Below, piece by piece: positions 33,252 to 41,985 of a DNA stretch of 64,000 nt; within the stretch, counting starts at the first letter, position 1; each line of letters starts with the position of its first letter. Source of the DNA: Lachnospiraceae bacterium. Lineage in GTDB: Bacteria > Bacillota > Clostridia > Lachnospirales > Lachnospiraceae. Below the pieces are notes generated by a model. It was not told where the DNA came from, did no database searches, and saw only the letters and a program-made list of their open reading frames with translations. Where the stretch lies: positions 58,368-122,367 of the forward strand of contig VSNR01000001.1 of assembly GCA_009774345.1 (NCBI GenBank). Direction: 5' to 3'. Made by a program: the position numbers and the translations under genes.

Positions 33252-34565
33252 ATGGATTTGGAGAAAATCAGACAAAACACGGCAGGAACGATTTTGCAGT
33301 TTTCCGTGCCTGCCATTATCGCAATGGTGCTGACCTCGCTGATTACGGTCGTGGACGGTTTCTTTATCGGAAATTATATCGGTGAGGAGGGCATTGCCGC
33401 GGTCAACTTAGGGCTGCCGGTCATCTACTTGTTTCTGTCAATTGGGTTGATGGTTTCTGTTGGCGGTGTCGCGATTGCGGGAATGCTGTTTGGTGCAAAG
33501 GAGCTTGCAGCGTGCAATCAGGTTTTTCGTCAGACAATTGTGACGACAGCGGTATTTTCGGTGATGACGGCGCTTCTGGTGGCGCTGTTTTTTGAGCCGA
33601 TGCTGGATATACTGGGGGCTGCTGGACAAGTGCGGGTGTATTTTGGGACATACTACGGCATCCTGCTTCCAGAGCTGGTCGTGATGGTGGTCAATTCGTC
33701 CTTTGGCATGTTTATCCGGGGCGAGGGCAGTCCGCAGTATTATATGAAGGTCAACATTGTGGGGGTGCTCTTTAATATTGTGCTGGACTATGTTTTTGCC
33801 GTTGTGGTCTCGTCAGGTATTGCAGGTATTGCAATTGCCTCATTGATTTCGGAGCTGGTTTCGCTGGCGCTGATTCTGTATTATTTCCGCAAAAAGGCGA
33901 AAGTGTATCGTCTGGGGCGCTTTTCGTTCTCGGTATCAGTGCTTCGAAGAACCTTGTTCAATGGCAGTTCGGAGTTTATCGGTGAGATGTCAACGGGCAT
34001 TGCCATGTTTGCATATAATTTTGTGATTATGCGCAGAATCGGGGTTGACGGTGTTACGGCATTTACGATTGTCGGGTATGTCTCATATCTGTTTAGCATG
34101 GTGGTCATAGGATTCGGGCAGGGTGCAAGTCCGCTGATGAGCTTCGTTTACGGTGCAAAGGACTATGGGCTTGCAAAAAAGCTGCGTAGAAGGACAAATG
34201 GTATGGTGCTTGCAATCGGCGCTGTGGTCTTTGGGATGATGACACTGTTGTCAGGCTGGTACAGCGGACTGTTTGTACAGCGCGACGCGATTCGGCAGAT
34301 GGTGCAGTCTGGTATGGTGATTTTTATGGTCTCGTTTTTCTTTTCCGGTATCAATGCGATTACGTCCTTTTATTTTACGTCCATTGGAAAGGCGCTGGAA
34401 TCGGCGGTGATTTCCATGTCGCGGGGGCTGGTGGTGCTGCTTGCCTGCATCTTTGTGCTGCCCGTGTGGTTTGGCATGACCGGCGTATGGCTTGCCGCGC
34501 CAGTGACAGAGGCGGTGACAATCGTCATAAGTTTATGGATGGTGTGGCGGGAGAAGGGTAAATAA
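33252..34565 (+). CDS. MATE family efflux transporter
   Basis: The 437-residue membrane protein has the two-lobed MATE layout: QFSVPAIIAMVLTSLITVVD in helix 1, and in the second half GSSEFIGEMSTGIAMFAYN. It is not closely related to the MATE gene at 15342. It probably exports drugs or metabolites under control of the AraC/GyrI-type regulator upstream. ATAGGAGGAGATTTTT precedes ATG 33252. Confidence 0.9.
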   Translation: MDLEKIRQNTAGTILQFSVPAIIAMVLTSLITVVDGFFIGNYIGEEGIAAVNLGLPVIYLFLSIGLMVSVGGVAIAGMLFGAKELAACNQVFRQTIVTTAVFSVMTALLVALFFEPMLDILGAAGQVRVYFGTYYGILLPELVVMVVNSSFGMFIRGEGSPQYYMKVNIVGVLFNIVLDYVFAVVVSSGIAGIAIASLISELVSLALILYYFRKKAKVYRLGRFSFSVSVLRRTLFNGSSEFIGEMSTGIAMFAYNFVIMRRIGVDGVTAFTIVGYVSYLFSMVVIGFGQGASPLMSFVYGAKDYGLAKKLRRRTNGMVLAIGAVVFGMMTLLSGWYSGLFVQRDAIRQMVQSGMVIFMVSFFFSGINAITSFYFTSIGKALESAVISMSRGLVVLLACIFVLPVWFGMTGVWLAAPVTEAVTIVISLWMVWREKGK

Positions 34566-34587
34566 TGCATATTTTTGACAACTATAT

Positions 34588-34616
34588 TTGACGAAAGTTA
34601 GCGAAATACTTAAAAT
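34588..34616 (+). promoter_or_regulatory. sigma-A promoter for the chemoreceptor gene
   Basis: TTGACG at 34588-34593 and TAAAAT at 34611-34616 have a 17-bp spacer. I see no clear sigma-28 promoter, which would be usual for chemotaxis genes. Confidence 0.6.
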
Positions 34617-34708
34617 ACTGTATGATTTTCATAAAAATGGTGCTAAAATTTGTATATAGAAAGACATTGTATTAATAGATATCATAAGAGAAGAGAGGAT
34701 GATTCAAA

Positions 34709-36442
34709 ATGAGGAAACACATTGGCACCAAAGTCTATTCTATGCTTGCAGTATTGCTAGTCATATTTTTAGGGAATGCATATTTTGCATCGAGGGGAAC
34801 ATTGAATGCCAGAAATGCAGTACAGATAATATCAAGCACCTATATGGAACTGCTTACGCAGAACGAAATTGTCACGAAAAATGTGACGGAGAGCAGACTT
34901 TATGGGAATCTGATTGTACTGACGCCGGATGAACAGACTGCGGCGGGAATTTCAAACAGCGTTCCAGCTTTACTGGAGGCGATTGATGATGCCTTTGCGG
35001 TGATGGGGGATTTGTGTGCGGGGCTGAACAATGCAGATCTGACACGTGCGCTGGAGGAATATAAAAAACAGTATGGTTTTCTTAAAGAAAATATTAGCCA
35101 GGTTGCAAGTCTATACAAGGCAGGGGATAAAGCGGGGGCTGTGGCGGTCAATGCGCAGATGAGAGATATCGTCATAACGCTGCAGGAAAGACAGGCTGTC
35201 TTTACCGATACCATGAACAATGCGTCTGATGCGTTGGTTGACCAGCGTGTACAGGCATCGACAGCACTTTATACAATTTCGTCAATAATAGGAATATTGT
35301 TTTTTGCCGTGTCGGTGTTAATGATTTTCGTGATTCATTTTTCTGTTGTCAAACCGGCGAAAGATGCAACGACACAGTTGGATCGGATCATATGTGATAT
35401 TCAAAATAGCAACGGGGATTTGACGCAGCGGATCAAGGTAAAGACACAGGATGAAGTCGGTCAGCTGGTGGACGGGGTGAATGGCTTTATGGATCAACTT
35501 CAGACGATTATGAAGAAAATCCAGTCCGCCTCAAACGACATGGATCAGCATGTTGGAGATATCAACGTTAATATCAGAAAATCGGAGACGAGTGCAGGGG
35601 ATGTGTCAGCGACGATGGAGCAGATGTCGGCAAGTATGCAGGAGATTTCTGCAACGCTGGATCAGATCACAGAGGGTTCACAGAATCTGCTGGATCTGGC
35701 AAAGGATATGCGCGGCGAGGCGGAGAATGGTACGGATTTTGTCGGAAGCATCAAAAATAAGGCGAAGCGTTTCAGCGATGAGACGATTGAAAGCAAGAAT
35801 AGTACCATTGGAATGATGAATACCAATAGGAAATTTCTGGAGACAGCGATAGAGAACAGCCGGAGTGTTGAGAAAATCAACAGCCTGACCAGTGAAATCC
35901 TAAGCATATCAAGCCAGACCAATCTTCTGGCCCTCAATGCTTCGATAGAAGCAGCAAGGGCGGGCGAAGCAGGAAAGGGATTTGCTGTTGTTGCAGATGA
36001 AATCAGAGGACTTGCAGATAACAGCCGTGACACGGCGAACAATATTCAGAATATCAGCGTGGCAGTGACGCAGGCCGTAGGAGAACTGGCAAAAAATGCC
36101 AATGAAATGCTGGGCTTTATCGATGATACCATTCTGGTCGATTATGATAAGTTTGTGGGAATTGCCAATCAGTATGAGGATGATGCAGACAAAATGAACA
36201 ATATGTTGGATGAGTTCCATGGCAGTGCCAAGGAACTAGAGGCAACCATATCACAGATGACGGACGGAATCGACGGCATCAACATTGCAGTGGAAGAGAA
36301 CGCAAAGGGTATAACCATTGTCGCTGACAGTACATCGCAGCTTGTGGAGCTGCTGGCAGGCATTCGGGGACTTGCGGAAAACAATCAAAAGATTTCGGAT
36401 GAATTGAAGGAAGAGGTGGATCGGTTTCAGAATATTGTTTAG
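34709..36442 (+). CDS. Methyl-accepting chemotaxis protein
   Basis: The 577-residue receptor has a membrane helix at about 10-27, an extracellular four-helix-type sensor of about 165 residues, a second helix near 190-212, a HAMP domain (about 213-270) and a long cytoplasmic signalling coiled coil. The hairpin tip reads [20 protein letters not shown], the invariant site that contacts CheA and CheW. It responds to an unknown attractant. AGAGAGGATGATT precedes ATG 34709. No other chemotaxis gene is in the window. Confidence 0.95.
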   Translation: MRKHIGTKVYSMLAVLLVIFLGNAYFASRGTLNARNAVQIISSTYMELLTQNEIVTKNVTESRLYGNLIVLTPDEQTAAGISNSVPALLEAIDDAFAVMGDLCAGLNNADLTRALEEYKKQYGFLKENISQVASLYKAGDKAGAVAVNAQMRDIVITLQERQAVFTDTMNNASDALVDQRVQASTALYTISSIIGILFFAVSVLMIFVIHFSVVKPAKDATTQLDRIICDIQNSNGDLTQRIKVKTQDEVGQLVDGVNGFMDQLQTIMKKIQSASNDMDQHVGDINVNIRKSETSAGDVSATMEQMSASMQEISATLDQITEGSQNLLDLAKDMRGEAENGTDFVGSIKNKAKRFSDETIESKNSTIGMMNTNRKFLETAIENSRSVEKINSLTSEILSISSQTNLLALNASIEAARAGEAGKGFAVVADEIRGLADNSRDTANNIQNISVAVTQAVGELAKNANEMLGFIDDTILVDYDKFVGIANQYEDDADKMNNMLDEFHGSAKELEATISQMTDGIDGINIAVEENAKGITIVADSTSQLVELLAGIRGLAENNQKISDELKEEVDRFQNIV

Positions 36443-36518
36443 GAATTGTAAGGATTGTTATTGGCGTTACCTAAGGTGTTGGGATAATCGCAGAGAAGCT
36501 GTATGCATAAGTTGTAGT

Positions 36519-36564
36519 AAAAGGGACTATTTACGATATAGGTGTTTCGTAAATAGTCCCTTTT
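36519..36564. repeat. Perfect 18-bp inverted repeat (terminator-like)
   Basis: Bases 36519-36536 (AAAAGGGACTATTTACGA) are exactly reverse-complementary to 36547-36564, with a 10-nt loop. The A-rich left flank and TTTT end allow bidirectional termination, so it may end the chemoreceptor transcript. It overlaps the coding remnant on the minus strand. Confidence 0.7.
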
Positions 36565-36589
36565 GAAGCCGGATTTCTTTTAAGCGCAT
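36527..36589 (-). pseudogene. XRE regulator, N-terminal stub
   Basis: A minus-strand frame with a good ribosome binding site (GGAGGTG) starts at ATG 36589 and reads MRLKEIRLQKGLFTKHLYRK before a stop. MRLKEIRLQKGL is a typical beginning of an XRE helix-turn-helix protein. After about 13 residues the sequence runs into an inverted copy of itself (the 36519-36564 palindrome), so the rest is gone. A minus-strand TATAAT lies near 36613-36618 with TTGTTC 18 bp before it, so promoter, ribosome binding site and start all remain. Confidence 0.5.
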
Positions 36590-36728
36590 AGATACACCTC
36601 CAAGATTATTATAGTTGTTTGTAGTTTTGTGGAACAAAAAACAAGATATTTGTTTCATTTTTGATATATAATGTTCCGAAAATTTTGTAATTATAACATT
36701 GTCCGGTAATCGTTATACCTCAAGTATA

Positions 36729-36773
36729 TTGACATTTAGGAAGCCTGCATTTAATATAGAATAAATGCAGGCT
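36729..36773 (+). promoter_or_regulatory. Strong promoter with palindromic operator for the DUF4143 ATPase gene
   Basis: TTGACA (36729-36734) and TAATAT (36752-36757) have a 17-bp spacer. A perfect 12-bp palindrome, AGCCTGCATTTA (36742-36753) and TAAATGCAGGCT (36762-36773), spans the -10 and start site. Because transcription begins inside it, it reads better as an operator than as a terminator. Confidence 0.65.
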
Positions 36774-36813
36774 GTTTCATTTTCGATAAATCAGAAAAAA
36801 GGAGGGACTGCGC

Positions 36814-38370
36814 GTGAAGGCAACACATTTGGTCAAGGATTCTTTTAATGTGGTAGTCGGATATCTTGTTGACAATGTTTTTTACACCGACGATTATTTA
36901 AAACAGAATATAGACTTTGTCGATAATCTTGGGATTGACAATGCAGGCAGAATTTGTTTTGACAAAGCGCTTCCAAGTCTGTCTTATACAGAAGCAGTTA
37001 CCAGAAAGGCATATCAGGATATCGTGCTTAGAAACCCCTTTACGCGTGATATACAGGTTGATTTGGAGGAGTGGAAGCAGGAGAAGAATCACGGAGTATT
37101 ACAGCTTGAAGGCTCACGTCAGATTGGAAAAACAACGGAACTGCTAAAATTTGCATACAAAAATTACGAGTATGTTCTCTATGTCAATCTGGCTTCGGAT
37201 GAGTACGGTTTTGAAGAGGTTATACAAAACGGATGCCGGCTGATGGAATTTGAAAAGTACTGTCGCCGTGCAGGGCTGCCGCATTTTAGAAACAACCGTC
37301 AGACTGTTGTGATTCTGGACGAAATTCAAGTGAGTGTACAGGCATACAATGCCATCCGGTCAATTGCGGCATCGGTGGACTGTGATCTTGTGGTGACAGG
37401 AAGCTATCTGGGACAGACGATCAAGAACGGATATTTTCTCCCGGCAGGCACGGTGACTTATATGAAAATGTATCCCTTATCATTTGCAGAGTTTTGCAGA
37501 ATCTATGACAGGGACAGCCTGTTGGAACAGATTGATCTGTACGGCGGCAGTGCACAGTCTGCATATGACTCGTTATTTGCACTGTATGATCTGTATAGAC
37601 ATATCGGCGGTTATCCCGCGGTGATCAAAAAATATATGGATACCCAAAATAAAGAGGCCTGTTATCAGATGATTGCTGATTTGCTCAATACCTTTGAGAA
37701 GGAATCAAGAAATTATTTTCAGGCATCCAAGGAAACCGTAATCTTTAAATCGGTGTATCGGGAAGCGATGATCGAACTGTGCAGGGAGAGGAAGGGAAGC
37801 GGCAGCAAACTGGTGGAGCTTGTGACGACGATTGTAAAGTCTTCTGAAAAACTGCTGGTAAGCCGTGATGAGATTTCTAATGCGATCATGTGGCTGATTT
37901 ATTCTGGCATTATTGGGGAATGCGGCTGCTATGTGGATGGGGAACTGCTGGAGTACAGACCTGCCAGACGCCTTTATTATATGGACTGCGGCATTGCGGG
38001 ATATCTTGGCGCGGAGACGGGAATGGAGAGGGGAACGATCGAGGGGATTCTGACAGAAACTTTTGTGTATGCCGAGCTGCATCGTTTGTATACAGCGCGG
38101 TATATGAAAAAGAAAGTGAAGGGGGACACACCGTCGTTTTCAATTCTTGGACCCAATGAGTTGGATTTTCTGGTGTTTGACAAAGAAAACAAAAGCTATG
38201 GAATTGAAGTGAAGACAACTGACGGTGCACCGAAATCATTGCGGGTATACCGTGATAAAAAACTGCTGGATCGGGCCATTGTGGCTAAGCGGACAAACGG
38301 CGGACAGGACGGCGGCATAGATACCATTCCCGTATTTGCGGTGGGCAGCCGCTTTCCATATGATGTGTAA
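36814..38370 (+). CDS. AAA_14/DUF4143 ATP-binding protein
   Basis: The 518-residue protein has a P-loop EGSRQIGKTTELLKFA near residue 100, Walker B TVVILDEIQV near 170, a sensor segment VVTGSYLG, and a C-terminal DUF4143 region with nuclease-like residues (GPNELDFLVFD and YGIEVKTT, a D...ExK pattern). These proteins are widespread in anaerobes and have no firm function; many are thought to be defence or toxin-like nucleases. GGAGG before GTG/ATG codons supports the start: GTG 36814 follows AAAAGGAGGGACTGC. It has its own operator-controlled promoter. Confidence 0.8.
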   Translation: MKATHLVKDSFNVVVGYLVDNVFYTDDYLKQNIDFVDNLGIDNAGRICFDKALPSLSYTEAVTRKAYQDIVLRNPFTRDIQVDLEEWKQEKNHGVLQLEGSRQIGKTTELLKFAYKNYEYVLYVNLASDEYGFEEVIQNGCRLMEFEKYCRRAGLPHFRNNRQTVVILDEIQVSVQAYNAIRSIAASVDCDLVVTGSYLGQTIKNGYFLPAGTVTYMKMYPLSFAEFCRIYDRDSLLEQIDLYGGSAQSAYDSLFALYDLYRHIGGYPAVIKKYMDTQNKEACYQMIADLLNTFEKESRNYFQASKETVIFKSVYREAMIELCRERKGSGSKLVELVTTIVKSSEKLLVSRDEISNAIMWLIYSGIIGECGCYVDGELLEYRPARRLYYMDCGIAGYLGAETGMERGTIEGILTETFVYAELHRLYTARYMKKKVKGDTPSFSILGPNELDFLVFDKENKSYGIEVKTTDGAPKSLRVYRDKKLLDRAIVAKRTNGGQDGGIDTIPVFAVGSRFPYDV

Positions 38371-38400
38371 AACTTTAATGAAAAAGAGGAGGTGGCACCC

Positions 38401-38871
38401 ATGCCGACAATGGCAGTCATGACAGGCATTCAGGCGAGCGGCAAAAGCACGTTTTGTCAAAATGAGTTATCTGGATATGTACGAATCAATCTCGACACCC
38501 TCCACACGCGCAATAAGGAAAACATAGCGATGGAGGAGGCATTTGGCGCGGGGAGGGACATGGTCATTGACAACACGAATCCGACAGCCGAGGATCGCAA
38601 AAAATATATCGAAAAGGCAAAACAATACGGCTACCGCGTCATCGGCTATTTCATGCAGTCACGGGTACAGGAGTGCACCGCGCGGAATGAACTGCGGGAG
38701 GGCAAGGCAAAAATTCCCGCAAGGGCGATCGCGGCGACATCAAATAAACTCGAGCTTCCTTCCTATGAGGAGGGATTTGACGAGCTGTACTTTGTCTGTA
38801 TGACAGAAAAAGGGATGCGCGTTGAAAAGTGGCGGACACAGGAGATGGAGGATACGATCAATGAATTTTGA
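38401..38871 (+). CDS. Polynucleotide kinase-like P-loop protein
   Basis: The 156-residue protein has Walker A TGIQASGKST at residues 8-17, a substrate-site segment YVRINLDTLH, then MVIDNTNPTAEDRKKY, the classic D-N-T-N pattern of the T4 Pnk/PNKP kinase domain, and a lid RNELREGK. It likely phosphorylates a 5'-OH end of RNA or DNA. GAGGAGGTGG precedes ATG 38401. The Thg1-like gene overlaps its last 11 bp, so translation is coupled and the two proteins probably act together in RNA end repair. Confidence 0.8.
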   Translation: MPTMAVMTGIQASGKSTFCQNELSGYVRINLDTLHTRNKENIAMEEAFGAGRDMVIDNTNPTAEDRKKYIEKAKQYGYRVIGYFMQSRVQECTARNELREGKAKIPARAIAATSNKLELPSYEEGFDELYFVCMTEKGMRVEKWRTQEMEDTINEF

Positions 38872-39616
38872 TGAATTAGATAAGAAAATGCGCGTATATG
38901 AACAGTCCTTAGACCAGATTCTTCTGCCGGAGCTTTATCTGGTGGCAAGACTTGACGGCAGGGGCTTCACCAGACTGACAAAAGAAATCTGCAAATTTGA
39001 GGCGCCGTTTGACATTCGCTTTCGGGATTTGATGGTTCACACCGTCGAGCATCTGATGGACTGCGGATTTCGTGTCGTGTACGGATTTACTGAGAGTGAT
39101 GAGATTTCGCTGCTGTTTGCCACGGGAGAGAACACGTTTGGCAGAAAGGTCCGCAAGTACAATTCGACACTGGCGGCGGAGGCGAGCGCATCCTTTTCAC
39201 TGGCGCTTGGAACGGCGGCAACGTTTGATTGCAGGATGGTGCCGCTGCCCACGCTCGAGCGGGTGCAGGATTATTTCCTGTGGCGGCAGGAGGATGCGCA
39301 CAGAAATTCCCTGAATGCGCACTGCTACTGGATGCTCAGGAAAGAGGGAAAGACCGTTTCGGAAGCCACCAAAGCACTCGAAGGGCAGTCGGTGAGCTTT
39401 AAGAATGAACTGCTTTTCTCAAGAGGCATTAATTTTGACCAGCTTCCGTCATGGCAGAAGCGCGGTATCGGCGTCTGGAAAGAGCAGTATGAGAAAGAGG
39501 GCTTGAATCCCGTGACAGGAAAACGCGAGACGGCGGTGCGCAGCAGGCTGAAGACGGAGTATGAACTGCCGCTGGGAGAAGCGTATGCGGAGCAGATTCG
39601 CGGGTTTATCGCATAA
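38861..39616 (+). CDS. Thg1-like 3'-5' RNA polymerase (tRNA guanylyltransferase family)
   Basis: The 251-residue protein has the Thg1 signatures: LYLVARLDGRGFTRLTK (metal-binding D with RLDGRGF) and GFTESDEISLLF (second catalytic D-E). The length fits the family. Thg1 adds G to tRNA-His in eukaryotes; bacterial Thg1-like proteins add nucleotides in the 3'-5' direction to repair 5'-truncated tRNAs. The overlap with a 5'-kinase gene fits repair, since these enzymes need a 5'-phosphate. ATG 38861 follows GGAGG at 38847. The frame upstream of this ATG belongs to the kinase gene. Confidence 0.85.
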   Translation: MNFDELDKKMRVYEQSLDQILLPELYLVARLDGRGFTRLTKEICKFEAPFDIRFRDLMVHTVEHLMDCGFRVVYGFTESDEISLLFATGENTFGRKVRKYNSTLAAEASASFSLALGTAATFDCRMVPLPTLERVQDYFLWRQEDAHRNSLNAHCYWMLRKEGKTVSEATKALEGQSVSFKNELLFSRGINFDQLPSWQKRGIGVWKEQYEKEGLNPVTGKRETAVRSRLKTEYELPLGEAYAEQIRGFIA

Positions 39617-39667
39617 GGAACTGCGCATCAGAATATAGAAAACAAAAAGGAAAGAGAGGAAAAAACA

Positions 39668-40105
39668 ATGAAATTCGAACAGTTACAAAAGGACATGATG
39701 GCGGCAATGAAGGCGCGGGACAAGGTGAGAAAGGACGCACTCTCCGCACTGGTGTCAGCGGCGAAGAAGGTTGCAATCGACGAGAACTGCCGTGACAATA
39801 TCAGCGAGGAGATTGTGGACCGCGTGATTTTAAAGGAAATCAAGTCTGTGAAAGAACAGCTTGACACCTGCCCTGACACAAGGGAGGATTTAAAGCAGGA
39901 GTATCAGGCAAGGTACGACATTTTTCAGGAATATGCGCCCCAAATGATGTCCGCGGAGGAGATTGAGGCATTTATCATGGAGAAGTTTGCCGATGTTGCA
40001 GCACAGAAAAACAAAGGAATCATCATGAAAACAATCATGCCGGAGTTAAAGGGCAAGGCAGACGGCAGTGTGATTAACCAAGTCGTGGCAAAACTCTGCC
40101 AGTAA
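39668..40105 (+). CDS. GatB/YqeY domain protein
   Basis: The 145-residue protein is full length for YqeY. It has an N-terminal helical domain (MKARDKVRKDALSALVSAAK) and a C-terminal three-helix domain like the tail of GatB (GIIMKTIMPELKGKADGSVI). YqeY may bind tRNA and is linked to aminoacyl-tRNA quality control, but no role is proven. GAAAGAGAGG precedes ATG 39668. It follows the Thg1-like gene by 51 bp and may share its transcript, adding a third tRNA-related protein. Confidence 0.9.
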   Translation: MKFEQLQKDMMAAMKARDKVRKDALSALVSAAKKVAIDENCRDNISEEIVDRVILKEIKSVKEQLDTCPDTREDLKQEYQARYDIFQEYAPQMMSAEEIEAFIMEKFADVAAQKNKGIIMKTIMPELKGKADGSVINQVVAKLCQ

Positions 40106-40216
40106 ATGATGGCTTCCTCTGGGCACCGAACAGCGGATTCGGTATCAGGGGTAGTAATTTTAATAAAATATTTATAGAATTTCTGTATTCTAAGATGCAA
40201 AAATGATGCAAAATTG

Positions 40217-40263
40217 TTTTATGCTAAGGATATGATGGTTATAATGGGATTATCAGCATAAAA
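40217..40263 (+). promoter_or_regulatory. Promoter region flanked by inverted repeats, GH25 gene
   Basis: TATAAT at 40240-40245 is a good -10; the best -35 is weak. TTTTATGCT (40217-40225) and AGCATAAAA (40255-40263) are perfect 9-bp inverted repeats around it, so a repressor could bind both arms. Confidence 0.4.
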
Positions 40264-40273
40264 AGAGGTGCAT

Positions 40274-41077
40274 ATGGAGCAGAATAAAATAAATATAGAT
40301 GGAACAAAAGTAAAAACCGCAAGAAAGAAAATACTCTGGACGACAGGGATTTTTTCGCTGGCAGCAGCAGTTCTTGCTGCGGGAACATTGATTTTGCGGG
40401 GAGATATCAAGATTAATCCGATGCTTGCCCAGAATTATGAGGTTCACGGCGTGGATGTCTCCCATTATCAGGGGACAATCGACTGGGCGACCCTGTCACA
40501 GCAGAATCTTGATTTTGCGATGATTAAGGCGACGGAGGGCAGCACTCACATAGATGACCGCTTTGTGGAAAACTGGCAGGCGGCGGAACAGACGCATCTG
40601 TATCTGGGGGCTTATCATTTTTTCAGTTTCGACAGTGAGGGGGACAAACAGGCGGCTTCCTATATTGAGACGGTAGGAAATCTTGATGGGAAGCTTGCGC
40701 CAGTCGTCGATGTGGAATACTACGGCAATAAAAGGAGCAATCCGCCAGCGCGCGCGGAGGTGGTACAAAACCTCGGTGCGCTTTTGGATGCGCTAGAGCA
40801 GCATTACCAGATCAAACCGATTATCTACACGACTTTTACAGTCTACAATGAGTACATCAGGGGAGAGTTTGAGGACTATCCGCTCTGGGTGCGCAGTATT
40901 TACTGTCCGCCGGCAGTATTGTTTGGCAACAAGTGGAGTTTCTGGCAGTACATGGACACCGCCATGCTGGATGGGTATACGGGCGATGAGAAGTATATTG
41001 ATTTGAATGTGTTTCGCGGGACAGTGGAGGAACTCGAAGAACTGGTGATTCCGCCGGCAGCGTGCAGGGAGGAGTAA
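40274..41077 (+). CDS. GH25 lysozyme (membrane-anchored or secreted)
   Basis: The 267-residue protein has one N-terminal hydrophobic helix (about 20-42) and a GH25 catalytic domain starting VHGVDVSHYQGTIDW. The catalytic acids lie in the VDVSHYQ and APVVDVEYYGN (D-x-E) segments, and FWQYMDT near the C-terminus is typical. It cleaves N-acetylmuramoyl linkages of peptidoglycan on the cell surface. ATG 40274 has AAGAGGTG before it. No holin is near, so it is a cell-wall remodelling enzyme and not clearly phage-derived. Confidence 0.9.
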   Translation: MEQNKINIDGTKVKTARKKILWTTGIFSLAAAVLAAGTLILRGDIKINPMLAQNYEVHGVDVSHYQGTIDWATLSQQNLDFAMIKATEGSTHIDDRFVENWQAAEQTHLYLGAYHFFSFDSEGDKQAASYIETVGNLDGKLAPVVDVEYYGNKRSNPPARAEVVQNLGALLDALEQHYQIKPIIYTTFTVYNEYIRGEFEDYPLWVRSIYCPPAVLFGNKWSFWQYMDTAMLDGYTGDEKYIDLNVFRGTVEELEELVIPPAACREE

Positions 41078-41087
41078 GGGATAAGGA

Positions 41088-41116
41088 TTGTGTTTTGAAG
41101 GCAGGTATATTATAAT
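41088..41116 (+). promoter_or_regulatory. sigma-A promoter for the GNAT gene
   Basis: TTGTGT at 41088-41093 and TATAAT at 41111-41116 have a 17-bp spacer. Confidence 0.55.
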
Positions 41117-41163
41117 GAAAAAAGGTCGGTAAAGATTTTGAATGAAGGAGGAGCATCAAGGAC

Positions 41164-41943
41164 ATGCATGATAAGAAAAATTATGAGCAGGCGGTTGAGG
41201 AGCTTTCGCTGATGCTGATGTACCTGACGCGGACACAGGATAACAATGAATTTTGCAGATACAGGGAGTTGAGCTGGAAAGGATATGACTTTGAGATGCT
41301 TGACAAACTCTCCGGCGAGGAGCTGATTTTCCAGCCAAGGAGCCGCCGCGGGTATGACAAATATCTCTATCTGACAGAGCAGGGACGCCAGCGGGCACAG
41401 GAGCTTCTGGCGGAGTATGGTCTGTGTGACAAGGCGCTCAACGAGCGTTATCTGCTGCGCAATATTCTGCCCAATGAGGCAGAACAGGCAGCAGAGATCG
41501 AACAAATCTGTTTTCCGCCAAACGAAGCGTGCACAAGGGAAAAGATTATCGAGCGCGTGGCAGCAGCACCGGAGCTGTTTCTTGTCGCGGTCGATCAGGA
41601 GACTGGAAAACTTGCCGGGTTTTTAAATGGCATTGCGACGGACGAAGACTTTTTCCGAGACGAATTTTTCACGGATATCAAATTGCATAAACCAGACGGT
41701 AAAAATGTGATGCTGCTTGGGCTTGATGTGCTTCCGGCGCACCGCGGGCAGGGACTGGCAAAGGAAATCATGTTCCAGTACCTGCGCAGGGAGCAGGAGA
41801 ATGGCCGAAGAAGCGTGTACTTGACCTGCTTGAAACCCAAAGTGAAGATGTACACCAGGATGGGGTTTCTGAATAAAGGAATCTCGCAGTCCACATGGGG
41901 CGGAGAACAGTGGTATGATATGGCGTATCATTTGAATATTTAG
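41164..41943 (+). CDS. DUF6429-like winged domain fused to GNAT acetyltransferase
   Basis: Residues 1-90 resemble the DUF6429 domain (a winged helix, with LSLMLMYLTRTQD and SWKGYDFEMLDKL). Residues 95-259 are a GNAT acetyltransferase with the acetyl-CoA loop in LDVLPAHRGQGLAKEIM. The fusion suggests a DNA- or protein-binding module steering an N-acetyltransferase. The acceptor is unknown. A clear promoter lies upstream and GGAGGAG precedes ATG 41164. Confidence 0.75.
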   Translation: MHDKKNYEQAVEELSLMLMYLTRTQDNNEFCRYRELSWKGYDFEMLDKLSGEELIFQPRSRRGYDKYLYLTEQGRQRAQELLAEYGLCDKALNERYLLRNILPNEAEQAAEIEQICFPPNEACTREKIIERVAAAPELFLVAVDQETGKLAGFLNGIATDEDFFRDEFFTDIKLHKPDGKNVMLLGLDVLPAHRGQGLAKEIMFQYLRREQENGRRSVYLTCLKPKVKMYTRMGFLNKGISQSTWGGEQWYDMAYHLNI

Positions 41944-41985
41944 CTAACATAGACCCACAGTAACGACGGAGGAAAGAGAGGCAGT

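Noticed and set aside
40274..41077. Prophage endolysin
   Set aside because: The GH25 gene has a membrane helix and no holin or phage structural gene nearby.
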